Below are positions 7,197-14,433 of a stretch of 64,000 nucleotides of DNA, one piece after another. The first letter of the stretch is position 1; the number at the start of each line of letters is the position of its first letter. A program made the position numbers and the translations under genes. Location: positions 62,001-126,000 of the forward strand of contig DASXUY010000042.1 in assembly GCA_036504535.1 (NCBI GenBank), in the 5' to 3' direction. Below the pieces are notes generated by a model. That model had not been told where the DNA came from, searched no databases, and worked only from the letters and a program-made list of their open reading frames with translations. This DNA is from JARLGU01 sp036504535 (GTDB lineage: Bacteria > Armatimonadota > Armatimonadia > Armatimonadales > Capsulimonadaceae).

Positions 7197-8537
7197 ATGT
7201 ATAAGACCATGAAGACTACGATAGACAATTTTACGGGGCTGTTTCGGGCGGCGGATACCGACGAACGGGCGCGCGAATGGCGAGAGGTTGCGGTGGCGGA
7301 TGCCATCGCGGCTGATATCCACTATGGCGAGGGCGAGAAGATCGTCGTCAGCCAGATCGTACGGAATCGTCCGACGGCTACTTTGGTGATCATGTGGGGA
7401 GAGTATCAGCGTATCGATGAGTTCCTCGATCATCATTCCTGCCTCGCAGAGGACCTTATTCGCAACTCGGTGTGGTATCGCGATACAACGGACGACCCGA
7501 TCTACCGGTATGCCAGCTGGCGTCAGGTGACATGGCGGGGCGATACGATAGAGGTTGTCGCTGGGCCGGACACGTCACCCGGGCAAATTGTGTGCGTAGG
7601 CGACAATGAGGCTGTAGTGAAGGCGTTCGCCGAAAAGCTGCAGGCGTTCATCGACAGCCCTGGCGGGCGGTGCCTGCGGTATTCGGACGGCTGGGAGAAC
7701 GCGCCTCAACTCGATGCGGAGCTTGCCAAGGTGTCGTGGGACGATATCGTCCTGCCTGCCGAGACGCTCAAGACGGTGCGCGATGCGGTGGAAGGGTTCT
7801 TCGGATGCCGCGACCTGTACCGGTCGCTGGGTTTTCCATGGAAGCGGGGGTTGCTGCTTGTCGGCCCGCCGGGTACAGGCAAGACGATGATCTGTAAGGC
7901 GGTCGCCGCCGCGCTGCCGACGCTGCCGTACCTCTACATCCGCGATATGCGTGGCCGAAGCTGCGGGCATGATGCGATCCATCAGGTCTTCAGCCGCGCT
8001 AGGAAAGTGGCACCGTGTATCGTGGTGTTCGAGGATATGGACGGGTTTATCACCGGTGACAACCGAACCATGTTCTTGAACGAAATGGACGGTATGTCAT
8101 CCAACGATGGTCTGTTTGTGATCGCGACAACCAACCATCCGGACAAGATCGACGAGGCGCTGCTGAAGCGTCCGTCACGCTTTGACCGTGTGGTGACAGT
8201 TGGCGTTCCGAAGCGAGCTGAGCGTCGCGCTTACGCCCTTGCGGTACTGACCAGGTCGGCATTCGCCAGCAAGTTCGCGTCCGATCTCGACATCGAAAAG
8301 CTCGCGGACACGGTTGGCGAAGGGACCGACGGGTTCACGCCGGCGTTCATCAAGGAAGTGCTGCTTTCGGCGGCACTTGCGGTGGTGCAGTCCGGGGAGA
8401 CGGTGCTCGGGAAGTCATACGCAGAGGCTGTTTCGACTCAGATCACGGAGATCAAAAAGCAGATGCGTGCGATGAAGAAGCCCGATGCGCTTGCGATGCT
8501 GACCGAATCCGGCGGTACGCTGGGATTCCGGGACTAG
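7197..8537 (+). CDS. AAA+ ATPase
   Basis: About 446 residues. The N-terminal ~195 residues match no domain I recognise (they contain ATLVIMWGEY). The C-terminal half is a classic AAA module: Walker A GPPGTGKT (about 223-230), Walker B IVVFEDMD (about 276-282), sensor 1 in IATTNHPDKID, and an arginine-finger region RPSRFDR. The arrangement recalls Bcs1, spastin or Cdc48-type remodelling ATPases that carry a substrate-binding N-terminal domain. I see no protease motif (HEXXH) and no membrane helix, so it is not FtsH. The start is uncertain: ATGs at 7197 and 7209 both lack a good Shine-Dalgarno. It is transcribed away from the unknown tandem array, so a shared function is not implied. Confidence 0.85.
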   Translation: MYKTMKTTIDNFTGLFRAADTDERAREWREVAVADAIAADIHYGEGEKIVVSQIVRNRPTATLVIMWGEYQRIDEFLDHHSCLAEDLIRNSVWYRDTTDDPIYRYASWRQVTWRGDTIEVVAGPDTSPGQIVCVGDNEAVVKAFAEKLQAFIDSPGGRCLRYSDGWENAPQLDAELAKVSWDDIVLPAETLKTVRDAVEGFFGCRDLYRSLGFPWKRGLLLVGPPGTGKTMICKAVAAALPTLPYLYIRDMRGRSCGHDAIHQVFSRARKVAPCIVVFEDMDGFITGDNRTMFLNEMDGMSSNDGLFVIATTNHPDKIDEALLKRPSRFDRVVTVGVPKRAERRAYALAVLTRSAFASKFASDLDIEKLADTVGEGTDGFTPAFIKEVLLSAALAVVQSGETVLGKSYAEAVSTQITEIKKQMRAMKKPDALAMLTESGGTLGFRD

Positions 8538-9126
8538 GGTGGGTGATGGGGCGCGATGGGGTGGGTGGAATACCTCATCCCCCCGCCCCTTCTCCTAAGA
8601 TAAGGAGAAGGGGAGTCAGAAAGAGTGTTGGCAATTACCTCACTCCCGGCCCCTGTCCTTGGAAAGACAATGGGAGTTAGAAAATAGTAATATATAAAAG
8701 GTTTACTTCATTTTTGCATGATTGTGCTATGATCGAGACAGCAGTTGGCTTCTGAACCTTGGCGTTGCAAAGATCATTGGTGGCCAACCGACTGCAGGCG
8801 CTCACGCGCATGGGCCGCTCCGTGGCGACGGTTGGCGACAAATTCTTCGGGGACAGCGTCCTCGAAGGCGGCCCCAAACAGTTGCGATGCGCCACGATTG
8901 GGATGACGGGTTTGGGAATGTGACGATAAGCCGGGCTGCTTCTACACCGCGAACACGTGGTGCCACCTTCTGCGGGGCAGTCCCCAGGCTTGGTTCGTTC
9001 GGAGTTGAGGCCAAAAGTGATCGAGTGCCTCAATCATGAATCGCACCCCTTTCTTTGCGCAAAGCAGGACTGCGCCCGGCTGTCGGTGAATGCGAAAGGC
9101 ATCCATCCTGTAACCGGAGGCTACTG
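8538..9126. other. Non-coding interval
   Basis: Apart from the repeat pair at 8573-8685, I see no gene here. The frames over 8722-9039 give arginine-rich translations on both strands with no family resemblance. A GGAGG just before 9127 belongs to the next gene. Confidence 0.5.
8573..8685. repeat. Tandem pair of CCTCA...CCCC hairpin repeats
   Basis: Two copies in direct orientation (8573-8623 and 8638-8685). Each begins CCTCA, continues with C-rich sequence and ends GGGAGT(C/T)AGAAA. The first holds an 11-bp stem, CCCCTTCTCCT (8586-8596) with AGGAGAAGGGG (8603-8613); the second is degenerate. A reversed partial relative may lie near 51557-51578. The position after the AAA+ gene would suit a transcription end, but there is no T-run. 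Confidence 0.6.
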
Positions 9127-10218
9127 ATGCCTGTTCCTGTTATTTCCGTTACTGACCTTTATCACCCGCACCAGGATCCCGGTGATAATTTTGATTTGAT
9201 CGCGGCGTTCGCGCTGCCGGAAGTCGATCTGCGCGCCGTGGTCCTTGACTGCTCCGAGCCGTTTCGCCAGCCTGTTGCGGGCCCCCTGTCGTCACCCGCG
9301 CTCTACCCAGATCCCACCGGACCGCGGGACCCGGGATTCATCCCTGTAACGCAACTCAACTATGCGTTTGACCGCTGCGTTCCGGCGGCTGTCGGGCCGT
9401 TCCGCCAGATGCGGGATCCGCTGGATCCTATGACTGACACGCCGCGCTTTCAGCAGCAGGGGATTGAGCTCATTCTCGAAACGCTGCGGGCCAGCGACGA
9501 ACCTGTGCATGTGCTGTCGTTTGGCTCCGCGCGAACAATCGCCGCAGCGTACAACCGCGCGCCCGATGTGTTTGAACGTAACGGCGCCGTTATTGAGCTT
9601 GCCGCCGGGGCATCGAGCACCGCGTATCTTGAATGGAATGTGGCGCTTGATCCGCTGGCAATTGTTCGCCTGCTATCGTCGCCGCTCACCGTCAACATCT
9701 ATCCCTGCGCAACTGAAAACGGCCCCTTCGACTGCGGACCGTTCAACACGTTCTACAGTGTCCCCGACCTGCGCTTTATCGCCGATATGGACCCACAACT
9801 GAGGAGGTACCTGCATTTCGCGTTCGGCCGCAGCACGCGCATGGACTACCTCCGTGCGCTGGATGTTGAGTGGCATAGCACCGATGCCGAGGCTGTTTTC
9901 GAACGCGAGCACAAGATCTGGGAGACGCAGGTGTGGATGCAGGTGAGCGGGCGGATACTGGCGCGCACGCCGGGCGAACGTTGGCGTATCGCGGAAGCCG
10001 GGGATGTCGGGGCGGGAGAAGAGACGTTGACTGCCGACCTTGTGCCGTGTGCGGTGGACGTCAACGGCGACGGGCTGTTTTCGTTTGCGCTGACGGCGGA
10101 CAATGCTGCCGCCAAGCGGATCTACCATCGCGCCGATCCGCTGGCCGAGCAAGACGCATTGCGAGAAGCGCTGCCGGACTTGTACCGGTCGTTTACGACG
10201 GCGGGCGTGAGCAAGTGA
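9127..10218 (+). CDS. Nucleoside-hydrolase-like protein
   Basis: 363 residues. The start at 9127 (MPVPVISVTD) is set by GGAGG with six bases spacing; the frame is open further upstream. The layout follows the inosine-uridine nucleoside hydrolase fold: an N-terminal acidic DPGDNFDLIAAF segment where the family binds calcium, a VDLRAVVLD strand, a central PVHVLSFGSARTIAAA segment, and NVALDPLAIVRLLSS followed by a hydrophobic strand. The first motif is HQDPGDNFD, not the canonical DTD-G-DDA, so the metal site differs and the substrate is uncertain. Such relatives may cleave glycosides other than nucleosides. No signal peptide. It stands alone between repeat-rich spacers. Confidence 0.7.
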   Translation: MPVPVISVTDLYHPHQDPGDNFDLIAAFALPEVDLRAVVLDCSEPFRQPVAGPLSSPALYPDPTGPRDPGFIPVTQLNYAFDRCVPAAVGPFRQMRDPLDPMTDTPRFQQQGIELILETLRASDEPVHVLSFGSARTIAAAYNRAPDVFERNGAVIELAAGASSTAYLEWNVALDPLAIVRLLSSPLTVNIYPCATENGPFDCGPFNTFYSVPDLRFIADMDPQLRRYLHFAFGRSTRMDYLRALDVEWHSTDAEAVFEREHKIWETQVWMQVSGRILARTPGERWRIAEAGDVGAGEETLTADLVPCAVDVNGDGLFSFALTADNAAAKRIYHRADPLAEQDALREALPDLYRSFTTAGVSK

Positions 10219-10229
10219 CCAACTAGCGA

Positions 10230-10293
10230 CAGTTCAGTCGTGTTGTAAGTTATCTCGGACCCAACCAGATCGAAGACGGGGCATCCGCCCCGG
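10230..10293. repeat. Dispersed repeat family 3, copy a
   Basis: Matches 37977-38046: CAGTTCAG, TGTTGTAAG, ATCT-GGACCCA and CGAAGAC in the same order and spacing. It is followed by a copy-specific hairpin, GGGGC-ATCC-GCCCC here against CTCTTG-GT-CAAGAG in the other copy. It lies just after the nucleoside-hydrolase-like gene. Confidence 0.7.
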
Positions 10294-10341
10294 AGGGCAT
10301 TCGACCGATGCGGCTTGTCGCGGTTCACATTTACTCGTGGT

Positions 10342-10440
10342 AACGCCAATGGCTCGTGAAGACCCGGCGACTAAAGGCGCGGCTTGGAAAAGCGGATCGG
10401 CGGCCTTCGCCGGCTCGGAAAACAGCCGCAGTGGCGGCCT
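10342..10440. repeat. Dispersed repeat family 4, copy b
   Basis: Second copy of the repeat at 1421-1520, in the same orientation. Hairpins CGGCG-GCCTT-CGCCG and GCCGC-AGTG-GCGGC occupy the same positions as in copy a. Confidence 0.75.
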
Positions 10441-10546
10441 CATAGCACCTGCATAAGCCGAAGCGGGATAGAATCAGTGGTCTTCATCACCTTGTTTGGG
10501 GAATCGGACGATGGAGTTTTCTACCAATCTGACTTGTTACAGCCGT

Positions 10547-11365
10547 CTACCGGTCCGCCAGGTGCCGGATGCTTCGCGGCGACTTGCCGTAGGCGCGGCG
10601 GATCGCTTTGTTAAACTGCTGTAGGTCGGGCATGCCGACCGAGTATGCGACCGCCTTGATGGGCATCGTGGTGTTGGCGAGCATGTGGAATGATCGCGCG
10701 GCGCGTCGCCGACTGATATAGCCAGCGACTGTGTCACCTGTCGCCTTTCGGAAGAGCTTCGATAGGTAGCTCTGAGATATGTCTACTTCATCGGCAAGGG
10801 TTTCGATTGAGATCGGGCCGCCGAGCCGCAATTCGATCAAATGCTGCGCGCGCCCGACCGCTGGGTGGAGCGATTGCGTGACTGGCGACTGCTCGCGTTC
10901 TGCCTCCTCGGCGACGGTGCACAACAGCTCCCAGATGCGTGCGCGAAGCCGATAAGGCGCCGTCTCTTGTGCGGCGACGGCGCTGGTAACGGCGTTGTAG
11001 ACGGCATCGAACCTTTCACCCAGATTGACAAGAGGCGGCATTTCGGCCAGTGAGCCGATGTTCCCTTCATCGGGCACGCTGAAGTGGATATAGCAGTGCT
11101 TCCCGGGCTTCGTGTACAGGTAGTTGAGTGGGATGTTCGGCGGGATGACGGTGACGCATCCGGGGACGATTTTGAACGGCACTCCGTCCATGCGCATCTC
11201 CACCTCGTAGAGGTAGAGGTGCAGGCACCAGAGATTTGGCAGTAGGTAACGCTCTTCGCCGCGGTCGCCGTGGACGCTGATCCCGCTTGCGGCGATGATA
11301 GGCGGGCTGCCGAGTGCTATTTGCCACCTAGGGTCGGCATTGAGAGGGGACGCAACAGAGCTCAT
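10547..11365 (-). CDS. AraC-family transcription regulator
   Basis: 272 residues: an N-terminal cupin-like sensing domain (about 20-130) and a C-terminal double helix-turn-helix DNA-binding domain (about 170-268), with first helix-turn-helix SIETLADEVDISQSYLSKLF and the typical YGKSPRSIR end. Activators of this type usually respond to sugars and control adjacent genes. It is divergent from the UroD-like gene at 11498 and probably regulates it. The start is the ATG at 11365. A promoter with TATAAA only six bases upstream of that ATG implies a leaderless mRNA. No Shine-Dalgarno is present. Confidence 0.9.
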   Translation of the reverse strand: MSSVASPLNADPRWQIALGSPPIIAASGISVHGDRGEERYLLPNLWCLHLYLYEVEMRMDGVPFKIVPGCVTVIPPNIPLNYLYTKPGKHCYIHFSVPDEGNIGSLAEMPPLVNLGERFDAVYNAVTSAVAAQETAPYRLRARIWELLCTVAEEAEREQSPVTQSLHPAVGRAQHLIELRLGGPISIETLADEVDISQSYLSKLFRKATGDTVAGYISRRRAARSFHMLANTTMPIKAVAYSVGMPDLQQFNKAIRRAYGKSPRSIRHLADR

Positions 11366-11371
11366 AGCGAT

Positions 11372-11400
11372 TTTATACCACAAACAGCGGTACGCGGCAA
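11372..11400 (-). promoter_or_regulatory. Promoter of the AraC gene
   Basis: On the minus strand TTGCCG (11395-11400), a 17-base spacer and TATAAA (11372-11377). The expected start point, about seven bases on, is the A of the ATG at 11365. Confidence 0.65.
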
Positions 11401-11429
11401 TTGCACTCAGCGAGTATCAGTGCTACTAT
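11401..11429 (+). promoter_or_regulatory. Promoter of the UroD-like gene
   Basis: TTGCAC (11401-11406), 17 bases, then TACTAT (11424-11429) preceded by TG. Its -35 box directly abuts the -35 box of the divergent AraC promoter, so one bound protein would affect both. Confidence 0.6.
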
Positions 11430-11497
11430 CGTAGCTAATGCTCGCCTGATTGGCGGCACCCAGATATTTCCCCTTGCCCGCGCCATGGAGGCCAGCA

Positions 11498-12769
11498 ATG
11501 TCCACAACCAGTCATGACACCGAGATCCTTCGCGGTCTCGCATCCGAATATGCGGTCGCTGCCGCGTTACCCGTTCACGCCCACACTGCGGGACTTTGGC
11601 GGCGTCTGAATGCCCTTGAAGCTGTTCGCCCACTCGTCTGGATCAATGAGATCCCGTGGCACGAACTCGGCGCATCCGGCGAACTGACGCTCTCGTGCAC
11701 GGACCTCTACAGCCGCGAGGTCGAAGGGTGGCTGCGGCGTACACTCTATCAATGGCGTCACTTCGCGTGCGACATGGTCCTTGATCCGGAGCTGTACGTG
11801 AATGTCGTCTGCGCGCCGGTTGGCGTCTATGCCGATTACGGTATCGTGGCGAACGAGGAAACCGTTGACACGCCGCACGGTTCGGCAGCGTTTGTGCCCG
11901 TGATCGAATCGATAGACGATGTGGCGAAGGTGCGCACTCCGAACGTGACCGTCGACTGGGCTGAGACAGAGCGGCGGTTTACGTTCCTGAGCCGCGTGTG
12001 CGAGGGCATCCTTCCGGTCAAGGTACGCGGCATCGTCCACCAGTGGATGTCGCCGTGGGACCAGATGATCCATTGGTACGGTATTGAGCGGCTCTACACC
12101 GATATGATCGACAAGCCCGAACTTGTGCATGCGCTGCTAACCAAATTCATGGCCGCAGTTCACGAAGTCCTCGACCGGCAGGAGGCGATGGGGCTGCTGG
12201 ATGCTGGCAACGGCAACTATCGGGTCGGCTCTGGCGGCCTTGGTATCACCGACCAGCTGCCTTGTCGCGAGTATGGGAGCGGTCCGGCGAAGCCGTCGGA
12301 GCAGTGGGGGACATCGACGGGGCAGATCTTTTGCGACGTCTCTCCGGACATGCACGATGAGTTCTGCCTGCAGTACGAAATACCCTACCTTCACCGGTTC
12401 GGTCTGACGTGTTACGGATGCTGTGAACCGCTGCATAACAAGATCGGCATTCTGCGACAGGTTAAGAACTTGCGCCGTATTTCGATGAGCCCATGGGTCA
12501 ATATCGCCAAGGCTGCTGAGCAGGTTCAAGCCGACTATGTCTTCTCGTTCAAAGCCAACCCTGCCGTGTTCGCCGGCGAATCGTGGGATATTGAACCGGC
12601 GCGCCGCAACTTGCAGGAGCTTTTCGACAAGGCTCAGGGGTGCAGGATCGAGATCATCGCGAAGGATATTTCGACCGTTCGCGATGACCCGACCCGTATC
12701 GACGAGTGGGCGGCGATGGCGATTGGGATGTCTTCGGCTTATGCCGAGAAGCATGGCCTTGCGGGATAG
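11498..12769 (+). CDS. Uroporphyrinogen-decarboxylase-like protein (URO-D superfamily)
   Basis: 423 residues. Start ATG at 11498 with GGAGG eight bases upstream. The sequence has the general pattern of URO-D-fold proteins such as corrinoid methyltransferases and uncharacterised decarboxylases: a central region with MIHWYGIERLYTDMIDKPEL, and a C-terminal part with YGCCEPLHNKIGILRQVKNL followed by SMSPWVNIAKAAE. The Cys-Cys pair in GCCEP recalls metal-binding cysteines of methyltransferase members. It is unlikely to be HemE itself: it is longer, lacks the N-terminal RQAG motif, and no haem gene is nearby. Divergent from an AraC regulator and 0.4 kb from an oxygenase, it may take part in catabolism of a methylated or carboxylated compound. 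Confidence 0.75.
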   Translation: MSTTSHDTEILRGLASEYAVAAALPVHAHTAGLWRRLNALEAVRPLVWINEIPWHELGASGELTLSCTDLYSREVEGWLRRTLYQWRHFACDMVLDPELYVNVVCAPVGVYADYGIVANEETVDTPHGSAAFVPVIESIDDVAKVRTPNVTVDWAETERRFTFLSRVCEGILPVKVRGIVHQWMSPWDQMIHWYGIERLYTDMIDKPELVHALLTKFMAAVHEVLDRQEAMGLLDAGNGNYRVGSGGLGITDQLPCREYGSGPAKPSEQWGTSTGQIFCDVSPDMHDEFCLQYEIPYLHRFGLTCYGCCEPLHNKIGILRQVKNLRRISMSPWVNIAKAAEQVQADYVFSFKANPAVFAGESWDIEPARRNLQELFDKAQGCRIEIIAKDISTVRDDPTRIDEWAAMAIGMSSAYAEKHGLAG

Positions 12770-12875
12770 CTGGTAGCTTACAAGGCCGCGATCTCAGATT
12801 CGGAGGGGGGCGGAATAATGGATAGTGACGGCCGAGAGCACCGCGATATACAGCCTAAAATGATGGCCGACGCCA

Positions 12876-12936
12876 CCACGCACTGAAGTACGTGGCTAGT
12901 TATTGAAGATAGGGTCTCCGACCCACAAGACTGTGG
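12876..12936. repeat. Multi-hairpin repeat family 1, copy a (short form)
   Basis: CCACG (12876-12880), CACTGAAGTA loop, CGTGG (12891-12895), then CTA. A second hairpin GGGTC-TCC-GACCC lies at 12912-12924. The same layout is found at 43844-43905; longer relatives are at 34399 and 51424. Confidence 0.8.
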
Positions 12937-13000
12937 CAAAGCGTGAGCACAATTTCGCCTCGCGGTAATTGGACGAGGTTTATGAGAGTAACAGCCGAAG

Positions 13001-13080
13001 ATGACTTCCTGTTCGAACCCCAGAAACCGGGTTCTTATCGGAGTATGGTGGACTGCTCTCGTAGATCAGTGAGAGCAGTG
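13001..13080. repeat. Dispersed repeat family 5, copy a
   Basis: 13001-13038 matches 42522-42560 (ATGACTTCC, GTTCGA, CAGA-ACCGGGTTCTT). A copy-specific hairpin follows: CTGCTCTC (13053-13060) with GAGAGCAG (13071-13078). In the other copy that position holds an unrelated 10-bp stem. It lies between the convergent UroD-like and oxygenase genes. Confidence 0.7.
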
Positions 13081-13193
13081 CCAACCAACATAGCCTCCCT
13101 TCAAGCGGATGGAGCCTACCTACTACAGCCAGAGCGAAGCGATTACAAAAATGGCCCGCCCGGCCTTAGAGGGCTCTTGAGCCTTGACTCTCC

Positions 13194-14090
13194 CTAGCCG
13201 CCGTGCTCCTCACGGTAGGCTAGCCAGTCTTCCAGGGTTGCGATGCGGTCTGGGAAGCGCTGGCTGCGGGCGAGGAAGCCGATACCGTGCTGGGGCATAG
13301 GGTCCTGGTCGGTGGGCTGGTAGCGCAGGTCTACGGACCAGCGGACGTTGCGTGAGTTGTTCGGGGTGGACATGTGGACGCAGCGGTCGTTGAATAGGAT
13401 GGCGGTGCCAGCGGAGACGGGCAGCGGAACGGCGACGGCGCGCTCGACGTGGTTGGCGTCGAGTTCGGTATAGCTTGTGCCTGTGTGTGTTTCCTTGTGG
13501 TGCGACAGCATCCGCTTTTTGTGCGTGCGGGGCCAGATGTGCAGGCAGCCGTTTTCGAGCGACGTTTCGACGAACGGGATCCAGACTGTGATCACTGGGT
13601 TGGAGTTGGCGTCGGGCCAGTACGACTTGTCCTGGTGCCAGGGCACGGCTCCGGCGGCGACACCGGGCACCTTGGGACGTGTGTTGTAGACGGGGTTTGC
13701 GTAGATTTCGGGACCGATCAGCGACTCGACGGCGTCGAGGATCTTGGGGTTCGACATCAGGTCGAAGTAGCCCGGTCGGCGCTCACGCCAGCCGCGCCCA
13801 TACGCCAGGAAATCCTGCTCGGAGAGGTGCTCGAAGAGGCGCGCGAGTCGGGACGGAAACGGCTCATCGATCAGCGGGTCGGTGATCTTCCCCGCTGCGA
13901 TAAGGTCGGCTGCCATTTCGGAGACCTTCTCGGTCATCGCGGCCTTCACACCGGCCATGTCGTCTTCGGTGAGCAGATCAGGCAGTACGATATAGCCTTC
14001 CACACTGTACGCGTCTCGTTGCGCCTGGCTCAGGCTGCCGCCGTAGGTTGCCGCCGCTTCCGCGACCGCTGCATTCGTAAAAGTGGACAT
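13194..14090 (-). CDS. Phytanoyl-CoA dioxygenase (PhyH) family oxygenase
   Basis: 298 residues. Start at the ATG at 14090 (MSTFTNAAV), with GGAGG seven bases upstream. PhyH-type enzymes are Fe(II)- and 2-oxoglutarate-dependent hydroxylases. The facial triad is visible: WHQD gives His152 and Asp154, and CVHMSTPN gives the distal His239, followed by an arginine in NVRWS suited to binding 2-oxoglutarate. The N-terminal SVEGYIVLPDLL strand is also typical. The substrate cannot be told. Neighbours (UroD-like protein, AraC regulator) suggest a catabolic role. The gene is convergent with the UroD-like gene. Confidence 0.9.
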   Translation of the reverse strand: MSTFTNAAVAEAAATYGGSLSQAQRDAYSVEGYIVLPDLLTEDDMAGVKAAMTEKVSEMAADLIAAGKITDPLIDEPFPSRLARLFEHLSEQDFLAYGRGWRERRPGYFDLMSNPKILDAVESLIGPEIYANPVYNTRPKVPGVAAGAVPWHQDKSYWPDANSNPVITVWIPFVETSLENGCLHIWPRTHKKRMLSHHKETHTGTSYTELDANHVERAVAVPLPVSAGTAILFNDRCVHMSTPNNSRNVRWSVDLRYQPTDQDPMPQHGIGFLARSQRFPDRIATLEDWLAYREEHGG

Positions 14091-14235
14091 GTATGTCCTC
14101 CATTGATTGGAATGCGTAGATTCTAACACCGATCAGCTTTGCTGTGAATTGCCGTGAGTGGTCTTTAGTGGTCAGAAATCGCAATAGCTGTGGGATCGAC
14201 GCAAGTATGACATCTTGAGTCGAAATCGTAACAGT

Positions 14236-14310
14236 TCCCGCTTCGGATAGATAGAGGCCCGAAGACCCATCCGGCTCGAGTGCTCGGCACCTTCCCGACG
14301 GTCGGGAAGG
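14236..14310. repeat. Partial family 3-like repeat with hairpin
   Basis: Contains GTAACAGTTC, CGAAGACC and CTCGGCACC, all found in the repeat at 37977, followed by a perfect 10-bp hairpin CCTTCCCGAC-G-GTCGGGAAGG (14290-14310). Here it lies between divergent genes (13194 and 14434). The rest of 14091-14433 holds nothing recognisable except the coaBC promoter. Confidence 0.5.
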
Positions 14311-14394
14311 AGACTTCAATATTCAGATACTGTGCGGCTTCGGCCCGAAATCGCGACTCACAATAAGTCTGACCTGTTACGCGAAGTCCGCGTT

Positions 14395-14424
14395 TTTTGC
14401 CGATCTTCCGCCCAAAGGTATACT
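14395..14424 (+). promoter_or_regulatory. Probable coaBC promoter
   Basis: TTTTGC (14395-14400), 18 bases, TATACT (14419-14424). The predicted start point is only about three bases before the ATG at 14434, so the message would be nearly leaderless; no well-placed Shine-Dalgarno is seen. Confidence 0.45.
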
Positions 14425-14433
14425 AGATACACT

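Noticed and set aside
8722..9039. Overlapping ORFs in the spacer before the nucleoside-hydrolase-like gene
   Set aside because: Arg/Ala-rich translations on both strands, no Shine-Dalgarno, no family resemblance.
13008..13035. tRNA T-arm-like GTTCGAACCCC
   Set aside because: No acceptor stem, anticodon arm or D-arm around it. The string belongs to repeat family 5 and recurs at 42532 in altered form.
13978..14319. 113-codon minus-strand ORF upstream of the PhyH gene
   Set aside because: Its 3' part is a shadow of the PhyH N-terminus in another frame and its 5' part covers the hairpin repeat at 14290.
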